Part shown: one piece after another, positions 24,270 to 31,804 of the stretch | Position numbering within the stretch: position 1 is the first letter of the stretch | How the letters are laid out: each line of letters starts with the position of its first letter | Source: Spirochaetaceae bacterium | GTDB lineage: Bacteria; Spirochaetota; Spirochaetia; DSM-27196; PXBQ01 | DNA length: 63,391 bases | Assembly (NCBI GenBank): GCA_007695285.1 | Contig: REEC01000107.1 | Location: forward strand, 1-63,391 | Direction: 5' to 3' | Program-made: the position numbers and the translations under genes | The notes under the pieces: generated by a model | The model's database searches: none | What the model was told of the DNA's origin: nothing | Seen by the model: only the letters and a program-made list of their open reading frames with translations

Positions 24270-25298
24270 TCAACGCCGCGCTTTCTTGAACTTCTTGTGA
24301 TACACGTACCGCGCGGTCTCGGCCGCGCGGTACCCGGTATATAGAAAGCTCCGGTACGCGTAGTCAAGAGAGCCGTACCGATGAACGATAAGGCCGCCGA
24401 ATCCGGTCTTGAACCTGTACAACCCGTGCATTGGGTGTTTGGGATCGTCGGCGGGAGGAATCCCGAACAGGTCGTACTCGCTGCAGCCGGCGGCGCGCGC
24501 ATCGAGCATCGCGCGCCACTGAAGAAGGTACGCGGGCATGAGGTTCCGTTTCTCGTTCGACGACGCGCCGTACAGGTACGTAGCGCGTTTTCCGCACCGC
24601 GCTACGACGATGCCCGCGAGTAAATCGCTCTCGTGCTCGGCAAAGTACAGCGTGAGATCGACCTGGCCATCGGCGAGTTCGAACTGCGTCCGGTAGTACT
24701 CAGCCGCGTGCAGCGAAATCCGGTCGCGCGTAGCGGTTTCCCGGTACATCGTGTACCACGCGTCGAGTTCATCGACCGAGGCGCGGCGGATCGTGACGCC
24801 TTTTTTTTCGGAGAGTCGGATGTTGTACCGGGTTTTTGCCTTCATCGCTTCGAGCATCTCGTCGTCGTCGGCAAGCGGTACGATCACGGTGCTCGGCGGC
24901 TGGATCTCGAGCGCTCCCGCTCGCAGCCGCGGGTGTGCAGGCACAAGCCCCGACTCCGAAACCTGCCACGGGGGGTCGAATCGGACAAAAACGCAGCTAC
25001 GCGGCAGGTGCCGACGCAATGCGCGCGCGGTCGAGACGAGAGTCTCCGCGTGCCGGTCGTCCGGTACCGAAAAATCCGGACCGTGCGGGATGTACGCGAG
25101 CGACAAGCCGCCCGGCAAACCACGTTCGAGCACCAACAACGTCGATTCGGTGTTCTGCGCGCGTACCGAGAACGCGTGCGCGCGCCAGCCGAACCTCTGC
25201 TTGACCGCGGCCCAGAACGGGCTTTGCAGCAGATTGTCGCGCGGAGAGAGGCGCGACGCGTCGATCGGAACGACTCGTACCTCGTCCTTCGCGTCCAT
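24270..25298 (-). CDS. FemX/FemAB-type peptidoglycan bridge aminoacyltransferase
   Basis: A 342-residue protein with the two GNAT-like halves of FemABX enzymes, which move an amino acid from aminoacyl-tRNA to a peptidoglycan precursor. Supporting segments are LLQSPFWAAVKQRFGW (about 25-40), LAYIPHGPDF, MKAKTRYNIRLSEKKGV (about 170-185, the family K-x-R-x-x-I-R pattern) and the C-terminal YDLFGIPPADDPKHPMHGLYRFKTGFGG. ATG 25298 shares a base with the metG stop (TGATG), so it is coupled to metG. Whether it acts on lipid II or another acceptor is not known. Confidence 0.87.
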   Translation of the reverse strand: MDAKDEVRVVPIDASRLSPRDNLLQSPFWAAVKQRFGWRAHAFSVRAQNTESTLLVLERGLPGGLSLAYIPHGPDFSVPDDRHAETLVSTARALRRHLPRSCVFVRFDPPWQVSESGLVPAHPRLRAGALEIQPPSTVIVPLADDDEMLEAMKAKTRYNIRLSEKKGVTIRRASVDELDAWYTMYRETATRDRISLHAAEYYRTQFELADGQVDLTLYFAEHESDLLAGIVVARCGKRATYLYGASSNEKRNLMPAYLLQWRAMLDARAAGCSEYDLFGIPPADDPKHPMHGLYRFKTGFGGLIVHRYGSLDYAYRSFLYTGYRAAETARYVYHKKFKKARR

Positions 25299-27481
25299 CA
25301 CCCTACTTTTCCGTCTCTCACCTTCTCGGTCCGGATCTCGCGCCCCGCGCAACTCAGTGGGGTCGATCCGACGACGACTTTTCCATCGACGACACGAATC
25401 GGCACCTCAAAAAAAGCATCGATATCGATTTGCCCCGGCTCTCCGGCGCTCTCCGCATTCTCGGCCAAGACTGCCGGCGTCCCGGGTTCCGCGTGATCGA
25501 CGAACAACACCTCGACGACCGACTCGCCGGCTGAGTCTTCGGTCTCCGCGGCGAGCAACATCCCGTTGCTCTCGACGCCGCGGAGTTTCGCGGGCTTGAG
25601 ATTTGCGACCAGGATGATCGTGCGGCCGAGCAGCTCGGATTCTTCGTAGTGCTGCACGAGGCCCGAGACGATCTGCCGGTCGACGCCGCTTCCGTCGTCG
25701 ATCGTCTCGATGAACAGTCTGTCGGCCTTGGGATGCCGTTCGACCGCGGTGATCCGCGCGGCACGAAGGCTGACGCGCTCTGTGAACATCCTCTCGGGAG
25801 CGGCGGCGGCGGCGTCCCTGTCCGCCGCGTTCCGTTCCGCCTGCGTTCCGGAAAAACGCTGTTTGAGCTCCGCGATGTGATCGTCCTCGAGCTGCGCGAA
25901 CAGGATCTCGGGTTTTCCGACCGTCGTGAGACCGCTCCACGTTGCGAGCCGGTCCCACGAGAACGCAAAACCGCCGAGAAACGCGCCGATCTTCTCGGCG
26001 GTCGCCGGCAAGTACGGACGGACGAGGATCGCGAGATCGTGGATCAGGTACACAAGGTCCGAGAGGAACCGATGCGTCCCGTCGGGGTGATCGACGCGTT
26101 TTTTCCACGGCTCAAAATCCTGAAACGCCTTGTTCCCGTACGAGGCGAGCGCGAAGATCTTCCTGAAAGCTTCGCGAAGCTCCGCGCGCTCGAGGTGAGC
26201 CGTGATCACCGCCTCGCGTTCGGCGACGTCCGTGCGGAACGACGACTCTACGCCTTCTGCGGCGACCTTTCCGTCGTAGTACCGGTGAACGAACGTGAGC
26301 GTGCGGTTCACGAGGTTTCCGAGATTGCCGATCAGCTCGCCGTTTGTCTTCTCCTGGAACTCCCTCCACGTGAAGACATAATCGGACGTCTCGGGTCGGT
26401 TGTAGAAGATGTAGAAGCGCCAGACGTCGGCCGGAATTCCGGTATCCTTCGCGTCGTTCCCGAACACGCCGACGCCCGCGCTCTTGGAGAATTTTCCGGT
26501 CTCGTAGTTCATGTACTCGGTCGACGACATGTGATGAAGCATCGTCCAGTTCTCACCGCTCCCGAGCAGCGACGACGGAAAGATCACGGTATGGAACGGA
26601 ATGTTGTCCTTGCCGATGAACTGAAACAGCTCGACCTCGTCGGGATTCTTCCACCAGTCTTCCCAGTCCGGCGTATGCGTCGCGGTGATCGAGATATACC
26701 CGATCGGCGCGTCGAACCAGACGTAGAACACCTTCTCGCGGAAGCCGTCGAGTGGAACCGGGATGCCCCACTTGAGGTCGCGCGTGATCGCGCGCTCCTT
26801 GAGTCCGTCGCGGATCCACGCCTGAGTCATCTGAATCGCGTTGTGCGCCCAGAATCCTTTGACGCTCGCCTCGGCGATCCATTTCTCGAGAATCGGCCGG
26901 ATCGCCGGCAAGTCGATGTAGAGGTGCTTCGTCTCGCGCAAGACCGGACGCGAGTTGTCGAACATACTCCGCGGTTCGATCAAGTCCGACGGATCGAGCA
27001 GTTTGCCGCAGTTCTCGCATTGATCCCCACGCGCCTCGGCGTACGAGCAGTGCGGACACGTGCCGCGCACGTACCTGTCGGCAAGGAACATCTGCGACTC
27101 TTCGGAGTACAGCTGCTGCACGCTCTGTTCGCTGATGTATCCGTTTTTGTGCAGCTTCAGGAAGATGCCTTGCGTAATTTCGGTCTGCTCGGGCGTCGAC
27201 GTGCGGCCGAATTTATCGAACGAGATGTTGAACCAGTCGTAGATGTCCTTGTGGATCGTGTAGTACCGTGAACACAGCTCTTTGGGAGTTATCCCCTCTT
27301 CGCGCGCGCGCGTTTCGGTCGCGGTTCCGTACTCGTCGGTCCCACAGATGTAGAGAGTCTCGTAGCCGCGCTCACGACAGAAACGCGCAAAAACGTCGGC
27401 AGACAGCACCTGGATCAGATTCCCGAGGTGCGGAATATTGTTGACGTACGGCAAGGCGGAGGTGATAAGTCTCTTTTTCAT
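25298..27481 (-). CDS. metG: Methionyl-tRNA synthetase
   Basis: A 727-residue class I synthetase. The HIGH-type motif is PHLGN, in ALPYVNNIPHLGNLIQ near residue 18. The zinc knuckle has CPHCSYAEARGDQCENCG with four cysteines (about 145-165). The KMSKS-type loop is KFSKSAGVGVF (about 330). An anticodon-binding helical domain follows, and a C-terminal tRNA-binding (EMAP/Trbp-like) domain starts near RVSLRAARITAVERHPKADRLF. ATG 27481 begins MKKRLITSALPYVN. A longer frame upstream is rejected because a strong promoter overlaps it. No Shine-Dalgarno precedes the ATG. Confidence 0.95.
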   Translation of the reverse strand: MKKRLITSALPYVNNIPHLGNLIQVLSADVFARFCRERGYETLYICGTDEYGTATETRAREEGITPKELCSRYYTIHKDIYDWFNISFDKFGRTSTPEQTEITQGIFLKLHKNGYISEQSVQQLYSEESQMFLADRYVRGTCPHCSYAEARGDQCENCGKLLDPSDLIEPRSMFDNSRPVLRETKHLYIDLPAIRPILEKWIAEASVKGFWAHNAIQMTQAWIRDGLKERAITRDLKWGIPVPLDGFREKVFYVWFDAPIGYISITATHTPDWEDWWKNPDEVELFQFIGKDNIPFHTVIFPSSLLGSGENWTMLHHMSSTEYMNYETGKFSKSAGVGVFGNDAKDTGIPADVWRFYIFYNRPETSDYVFTWREFQEKTNGELIGNLGNLVNRTLTFVHRYYDGKVAAEGVESSFRTDVAEREAVITAHLERAELREAFRKIFALASYGNKAFQDFEPWKKRVDHPDGTHRFLSDLVYLIHDLAILVRPYLPATAEKIGAFLGGFAFSWDRLATWSGLTTVGKPEILFAQLEDDHIAELKQRFSGTQAERNAADRDAAAAAPERMFTERVSLRAARITAVERHPKADRLFIETIDDGSGVDRQIVSGLVQHYEESELLGRTIILVANLKPAKLRGVESNGMLLAAETEDSAGESVVEVLFVDHAEPGTPAVLAENAESAGEPGQIDIDAFFEVPIRVVDGKVVVGSTPLSCAGREIRTEKVRDGKVG

Positions 27482-27487
27482 CGTGTC

Positions 27488-27517
27488 ACTATAGGTTCTC
27501 GCACGATTCGGTGTCAA
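27488..27517 (-). promoter_or_regulatory. Strong sigma70-type promoter of metG, probably leaderless
   Basis: On the minus strand TTGACA (27517-27512, perfect) and TATAGT (27493-27488, five of six) are separated by 18 nt. The -10 ends 6 nt before the A of ATG 27481. The predicted transcription start therefore coincides with the start codon, and no Shine-Dalgarno fits in between. Confidence 0.7.
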
Positions 27518-27533
27518 TAACGAATGAATCTCC

Positions 27534-27562
27534 TTGACGACTGAAGCAAGGTCAGGTACCTT
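27534..27562 (+). promoter_or_regulatory. Possible hflK promoter
   Basis: TTGACG (27534-27539), a 17-nt spacer and a weak -10 TACCTT (27557-27562). This is followed by a strong AAGGAGG 4-10 nt before ATG 27589. Weaker than the divergent metG promoter. Confidence 0.3.
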
Positions 27563-27588
27563 CGAAGGATACCCCACAAGGAGGACGT

Positions 27589-28572
27589 ATGGCCGAACGG
27601 GACGTTTCCCCGGCAAAAATGCCGTTTAACCTAAAACCACGCGGCGTGGTCTTGATAATCGTCGTCGTGGCGATCATCGCCACCGTGATGTCGAGTTTCT
27701 TCATCGTAGACCAGACCGAGGAGGCCGTCGTTCTCTTGTTCGGCCGCTACACGCGTACGGCGGGCCCCGGTCTGCATTTCAAACTGCCGTTCGGGATCGA
27801 ACGGAACGAGAACGTGCCGACGCAGGTGATCCAGAACATGTCGTTTGGATTTCGCACCGCGCAACCCGGCGTCCGGACGCAGTACGACCCGCGCCGGTTC
27901 CCGGAGGAGTCGGTCATGCTGACCGGTGACCTCAACATCGTCGACGTCGAGTGGATCATCCAGTACCGGATCACCGACGCTCGGGCGTGGTTGTTCAACG
28001 TTCAGGACCAGGCGCGTACTCTGCGCGACATATCGCAGTCGGTCGTGAATCAGCTCGTCGGCGACCGCGCGATCCTCGAGGTCATCGGCGCCGCGCGATC
28101 GAACATCGAGTTCGAGGCGCAGGAACTCATGAACGATTCGTTCCGGAACTTCGGCCTCGGCGTGAACGTCACGCAGGTCAGGCTGCAGAACATCGTGCCG
28201 CCGGCCGGACGCGTCCAGGACGCGTTCGAGGACGTCAACATGGCGGTCCAGGACATGAACCGGCTGATCAACGAGGGACGCGAGTTGCGTAACCGTGAAA
28301 TTCCCCGATCGCGCGGTGACGCAGCGCGTGAGATCGAGATCGCGCGCGGATACGCGGCCGAGCGCGTGAACAGAGCGCGCGGTGACGTCGCGCGGTTCAA
28401 CTCGATTCTCACCGAGTGGGAGCTCAACCCTGAAATCACACGAACGCGCATGTACTACGAAATGATGCACACGATTTTCCAGGCCGACACCGAAACCGAG
28501 TTGATCGACAGGAACCTCGACAACTTCATACCGCTCCTGAACCTGCAGCGGAACGAAGGAGCCCGACAATGA
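27589..28572 (+). CDS. hflK: HflK, membrane protease regulator subunit (SPFH)
   Basis: A 327-residue SPFH/band-7 protein. One N-terminal membrane segment (about residues 19-40) is followed by the SPFH domain starting VDQTEEAVVLLFGRYTRTAGPGLHFKLPFGIE. The ending NPEITRTRMYYEMMHTIFQ is the HflK helix pattern. In other bacteria HflK and HflC form a ring complex around the protease FtsH. ATG 27589 has AAGGAGG just upstream. The stop overlaps the start of hflC. It is shorter than enterobacterial HflK (about 420), chiefly because it lacks the N-terminal cytoplasmic extension. Confidence 0.92.
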   Translation: MAERDVSPAKMPFNLKPRGVVLIIVVVAIIATVMSSFFIVDQTEEAVVLLFGRYTRTAGPGLHFKLPFGIERNENVPTQVIQNMSFGFRTAQPGVRTQYDPRRFPEESVMLTGDLNIVDVEWIIQYRITDARAWLFNVQDQARTLRDISQSVVNQLVGDRAILEVIGAARSNIEFEAQELMNDSFRNFGLGVNVTQVRLQNIVPPAGRVQDAFEDVNMAVQDMNRLINEGRELRNREIPRSRGDAAREIEIARGYAAERVNRARGDVARFNSILTEWELNPEITRTRMYYEMMHTIFQADTETELIDRNLDNFIPLLNLQRNEGARQ

Positions 28573-29567
28573 AAAAGCTCGTAACAGTACTTGTCGTCGT
28601 CGCGGTCGTGCTCATCGTTTTTCTACTGCTCGGGCCGCTCTACATCGTCGAAGAGGGTGAACAGGCGGTCGTGACGCGTTTCGGACAGATCGTCGCGACC
28701 GAGACCGAAGCGGGGCTGAAGTTCAAGACTCCCGTCATCGACACGGTCACGAAGTATCCCAAAAGGATTCAGTCGTGGGACGGTGAGCCGCAGCGCGTGC
28801 CGACCGCGGAGAATCAGTTCATCTGGGTCGACACGACCGCCCGTTGGGTGATCAAGGATCCCGCGTTGTTCTACGCGTCGGTCACGACGCTTCCGGCCGC
28901 GTACGGACGGCTCGACGATATTCTTGACTCGATCGTGCGCACGGTCATTTCATCAAATAGCCTCGCCGAGGCGGTCAGAAGCACGAACCTGATCCGGGAA
29001 GTGGCCCCGGACGCGATGATCCCCGAGGCCGACGTCGAGGAGATGGAGGAGCTCGGTGACCTAGAAGAGTTCGAGGAGCTTTTCCGCGTACGCGTCGACC
29101 ACGAGACGATCCGGCGCGGGCGTCGAACGCTCGCCGAACAGATGTTCGAGTCGGCCGACAGCGCGGTTGCGGAGCTCGGCGTCGAGCTCGTCGACCTCGT
29201 GATCAGGCAGATCCGGTACTCCGACGACTTGACCGAGAGCGTCTACAACCGGATGATCTCCGAGCGGAACCAGATCGCGCAGGCGTACCGCTCTCTCGGC
29301 GAAGGGCGCAAGCAGGAGATCCTCGGTCAGATGGAGAACGAGAAGGCTCAGATCCTCTCACGCGCGTACGCGCAGGCTCAGGAGATCCGCGGTGACGCGG
29401 ACCGTGAAGCCGCGGCGATCTACAACCGATCGTACAGCCGAGACCCCGCGTTCTTCGAGTTCTGGCAGGCGGTCAACTCGTACGAAGAGACGATCCCGCT
29501 CTTCCGGAAGACTCTCACGACCGACATGGACTACTTCAAGTATCTCTACAGCAGCGAGGGTCGATAG
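28569..29567 (+). CDS. hflC: HflC, membrane protease regulator subunit (SPFH)
   Basis: A 332-residue SPFH protein. An N-terminal signal anchor (about residues 3-25) is followed by YIVEEGEQAVVTRFGQIVATETEAGLKFK, DTTARWVIKDPALFY and the helical C-terminal part EILGQMENEKAQILSRAYAQAQEIRGDADREAAAIYN, which is typical of HflC. An acidic insert (about residues 145-175, EADVEEMEELGDLEEFEEL) is longer than in common HflC proteins. It is the HflK partner, coupled to hflK by ATGA overlap. A strong terminator follows. Confidence 0.92.
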   Translation: MKKLVTVLVVVAVVLIVFLLLGPLYIVEEGEQAVVTRFGQIVATETEAGLKFKTPVIDTVTKYPKRIQSWDGEPQRVPTAENQFIWVDTTARWVIKDPALFYASVTTLPAAYGRLDDILDSIVRTVISSNSLAEAVRSTNLIREVAPDAMIPEADVEEMEELGDLEEFEELFRVRVDHETIRRGRRTLAEQMFESADSAVAELGVELVDLVIRQIRYSDDLTESVYNRMISERNQIAQAYRSLGEGRKQEILGQMENEKAQILSRAYAQAQEIRGDADREAAAIYNRSYSRDPAFFEFWQAVNSYEETIPLFRKTLTTDMDYFKYLYSSEGR

Positions 29568-29593
29568 CGACTCACGGTTACGCTGTAAAACAC

Positions 29594-29625
29594 GCCGCCT
29601 CACGAGTTTGAGGCGGCTTTTTTTT
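29594..29625 (+). terminator. Rho-independent terminator of hflKC
   Basis: A perfect 9-bp stem (GCCGCCTCA / TGAGGCGGC) with loop CGAGTT is followed by eight T residues (29618-29625). It lies 26 nt after the hflC stop and directly before the murE promoter. Confidence 0.93.
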
Positions 29626-29630
29626 CCCCC

Positions 29631-29660
29631 TTGACCGCGCCGGAGCTTACGGCCTATACA
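29631..29660 (+). promoter_or_regulatory. Predicted murE promoter
   Basis: TTGACC (29631-29636), an 18-nt spacer and TATACA (29655-29660). The -10 ends 9 nt before ATG 29670 with no Shine-Dalgarno, so the transcript would have a leader of at most about 3 nt. Confidence 0.5.
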
Positions 29661-29669
29661 AACAACGCA

Positions 29670-31211
29670 ATGAAAAAAGCTGCTGAAATCATGTCGGTGA
29701 TTAATCCGACAAAAAAAACCGGCGCGGTTCCGGCGTCCGTCTCGGCGATTGTCTACGACTCACGATCGGTTAGTCCGGGCTCTGCGTTTTTCGCGATCCG
29801 CGGGGCGCATTACGACGGGCACGCGTTTATCGGCGATGCGGTCGAACGCGGCGCGTCGCTCATCGTGCACGACGCGGAGATTCCGCAGACGATCAAGCGC
29901 AACAAGAAAGCCGCGTTTTTTGCTCGCGTCGACGACAGCCGCCGAGCGCTCTCGGCCGCGGCGGCCGAGTTCTACGGGCATCCGTCGCGCACCTTGCGCG
30001 TGATCGGCGTGACCGGAACCGACGGCAAGAGCACGACGGTGTACTTCGCGCACCAGCTGCTCGAGGCGGCCGGCGAAAAGAGCGGGTTTTTCTCGACGGT
30101 TGCGGCTCAAACGCGCGATACCGTCGAGCCGAACACGTTGCGGCAGTCGACGCCCGAAGCGCCCGCAATCCACGCCGCGCTCGCCGAGATGGTCGCGGCC
30201 GGCAAGACCGCCGCGGTGCTCGAGGCGACGTCGCACGGGCTTTCGCTCAAGACCGCCCGGCTTGCCGACGTGAGCTTCTACGGTTCGGTCTTCACGAACC
30301 TCACGCACGAACACATCGAGTTTCACGGCAGCTTCGACGCGTACAGAAACGACAAGTCTAACCTGTTCCGCGCGATGGACGCCGATCCGCGCTCGGGCGC
30401 GTTCGGCGTCGTGAACGCGGACGATCCGAACGCCGAACACTTCGCCGGGCTCACGAAACGTCGCGTCATGACGTACGGAACCGAGTTGGGTGGTGACCTC
30501 ACCGCGGGCATGTTGGAACCGGACATGACCGGCACAGCTTTTGTGCTCCGATTCGGCGCGCACTCTATCCACGCGCGTATCCCGGTTGTCGGCGTGTTCA
30601 ACGTCGAGAACGCGCTCGCGGCGCTCGCGGCCGCGGCGTGCCTGCTCGACGTCGATCCGATCGATCTCGCCCCGTATCTCGAACGTCTGGTACCGGTCGA
30701 AGGGCGCATGGCACGGATCGGAGCGGTCGATCTGCCGATCAACGTGATTGTCGATTATGCGCACACCCCCGGCTCGTTTCGACGGCTTTTCCCGATCATA
30801 CGTGACTACACAAACGGCCGCGTGATCGCGGTGTTCGGATCCGCGGGTGAACGCGACATCGAGAAGCGGCCGATGCAGGGGAGAATAGCCGCGCAGTGGT
30901 CGGATATCATCATACTCGCCGACGAGGACCCGCGCGACGAGTCACGACTCTCGATCCTGAATCAGATAGCCGAAGGCTGCCGCGAGTCGCGTCCCGAGTG
31001 GCGAGACGGAGTGGAGCTCGCGATCATTCCAGACCGCTCCGAAGCGATCCATCGCGCGGTGAAGATCGCGAAACCCGGCGACACCGTCCTGCTGCTTGGG
31101 AAGGGACACGAGAAAAGCCTCATCACACCGATGGGCTCACAGCCGTGGAACGAAGCAGAGGTCGCGAGAGCGGCGTTGCGCGCGGCGGGCTATCCCGTCG
31201 ACGACGAGTGA
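29670..31211 (+). CDS. murE: UDP-N-acetylmuramyl-tripeptide synthetase
   Basis: A 513-residue Mur ligase that adds the third (diamino) amino acid to UDP-MurNAc-dipeptide. It has an N-terminal domain with YDSRSVSPGSAFFAIRGAHYDGHAFI, ATP site GVTGTDGKSTT (about 112-122), EATSHGLSLKTARLADVSFYGSVFTNLTHEHIEFHG, the Lys of YRNDKSNLF and GVFNVENALAALAA. The substrate-specificity site, DNPR in meso-DAP enzymes, reads EDPR (in DEDPRDESR, about 420). Many spirochaetes carry ornithine at this position, so the third residue here is open. ATG 29670 is used; GTT and TTG codons upstream lie inside the promoter. Confidence 0.92.
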   Translation: MKKAAEIMSVINPTKKTGAVPASVSAIVYDSRSVSPGSAFFAIRGAHYDGHAFIGDAVERGASLIVHDAEIPQTIKRNKKAAFFARVDDSRRALSAAAAEFYGHPSRTLRVIGVTGTDGKSTTVYFAHQLLEAAGEKSGFFSTVAAQTRDTVEPNTLRQSTPEAPAIHAALAEMVAAGKTAAVLEATSHGLSLKTARLADVSFYGSVFTNLTHEHIEFHGSFDAYRNDKSNLFRAMDADPRSGAFGVVNADDPNAEHFAGLTKRRVMTYGTELGGDLTAGMLEPDMTGTAFVLRFGAHSIHARIPVVGVFNVENALAALAAAACLLDVDPIDLAPYLERLVPVEGRMARIGAVDLPINVIVDYAHTPGSFRRLFPIIRDYTNGRVIAVFGSAGERDIEKRPMQGRIAAQWSDIIILADEDPRDESRLSILNQIAEGCRESRPEWRDGVELAIIPDRSEAIHRAVKIAKPGDTVLLLGKGHEKSLITPMGSQPWNEAEVARAALRAAGYPVDDE

Positions 31212-31229
31212 CCGCGAGGGAATCGGCCG

Positions 31230-31739
31230 CTACCAGTGATCGTACGAGATCACGCGACTCAACGGCAACCGCCCGGGCTTCTCGGGCACCGAACGAGGGT
31301 GCCCGACGAGTAAAAGCGTAACGACGCGCATCGAGAACGGGACCGTCAATAACGCCTTGACGTCGGATTCATCGAAAGTAGTGATGAAACACGTCCCGAG
31401 TCCTTCACGTACCGCCTGAAGCGACATGAAGCTCCCAGCGATCCCGAGATCTATCGGGTACGAGAGCTGGCCGTTCGGCATCCTGTACTCGATATTCGTC
31501 GTGCAGAACGTGATGATCAGAGGCGCCGCACCGACGTACTCCTGGCCGAAGCACGCGCTCTCCATTTTCTCCCGGAGGTCTGAGTTCTGAATCGCGATGA
31601 ATCGCCACGCCTGGCGGTTTTTCGCCGAAGGCGCCAACCTGCCGGCTTCGAGAATGCGTTCAACCGCGCCCTTCTCGACCGGCTCATCGGTAAAGTCTCG
31701 CACGCTTACGCGTTGCGCGATTTCTGGCAGAAGATCCAT
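31230..31739 (-). CDS. Nitroreductase family FMN enzyme
   Basis: A 169-residue flavoprotein of the nitroreductase superfamily. The N-terminal FMN phosphate motif is RVSVRDFTDEPVEKGAVERILEAG, then RLAPSAKNRQAWRFIAI. IDLGIAGSFMSLQAVREGLGTCFI is the family helix, and VTLLLVGHPRSVPEKPGRLPLSRVI is the usual C-terminal strand-loop. It is small, as expected for single-domain members. Its substrate cannot be predicted. GAGG lies about 8 nt before ATG 31739. It converges on murE and is divergent from the M28-like membrane gene. Confidence 0.87.
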   Translation of the reverse strand: MDLLPEIAQRVSVRDFTDEPVEKGAVERILEAGRLAPSAKNRQAWRFIAIQNSDLREKMESACFGQEYVGAAPLIITFCTTNIEYRMPNGQLSYPIDLGIAGSFMSLQAVREGLGTCFITTFDESDVKALLTVPFSMRVVTLLLVGHPRSVPEKPGRLPLSRVISYDHW

Positions 31740-31766
31740 GTATACCTCGATACCTGCAAACGCTTA

Positions 31767-31796
31767 TTGACTATCCGCGAACGTTCTTCCTATTCT
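31767..31796 (+). promoter_or_regulatory. Predicted promoter of the M28-like membrane protein gene
   Basis: TTGACT (31767-31772), an 18-nt spacer and TATTCT (31791-31796). The -10 ends 8 nt before ATG 31805 with no Shine-Dalgarno between, which fits a leaderless or near-leaderless mRNA. Confidence 0.5.
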
Positions 31797-31804
31797 CAAA
31801 CAGA

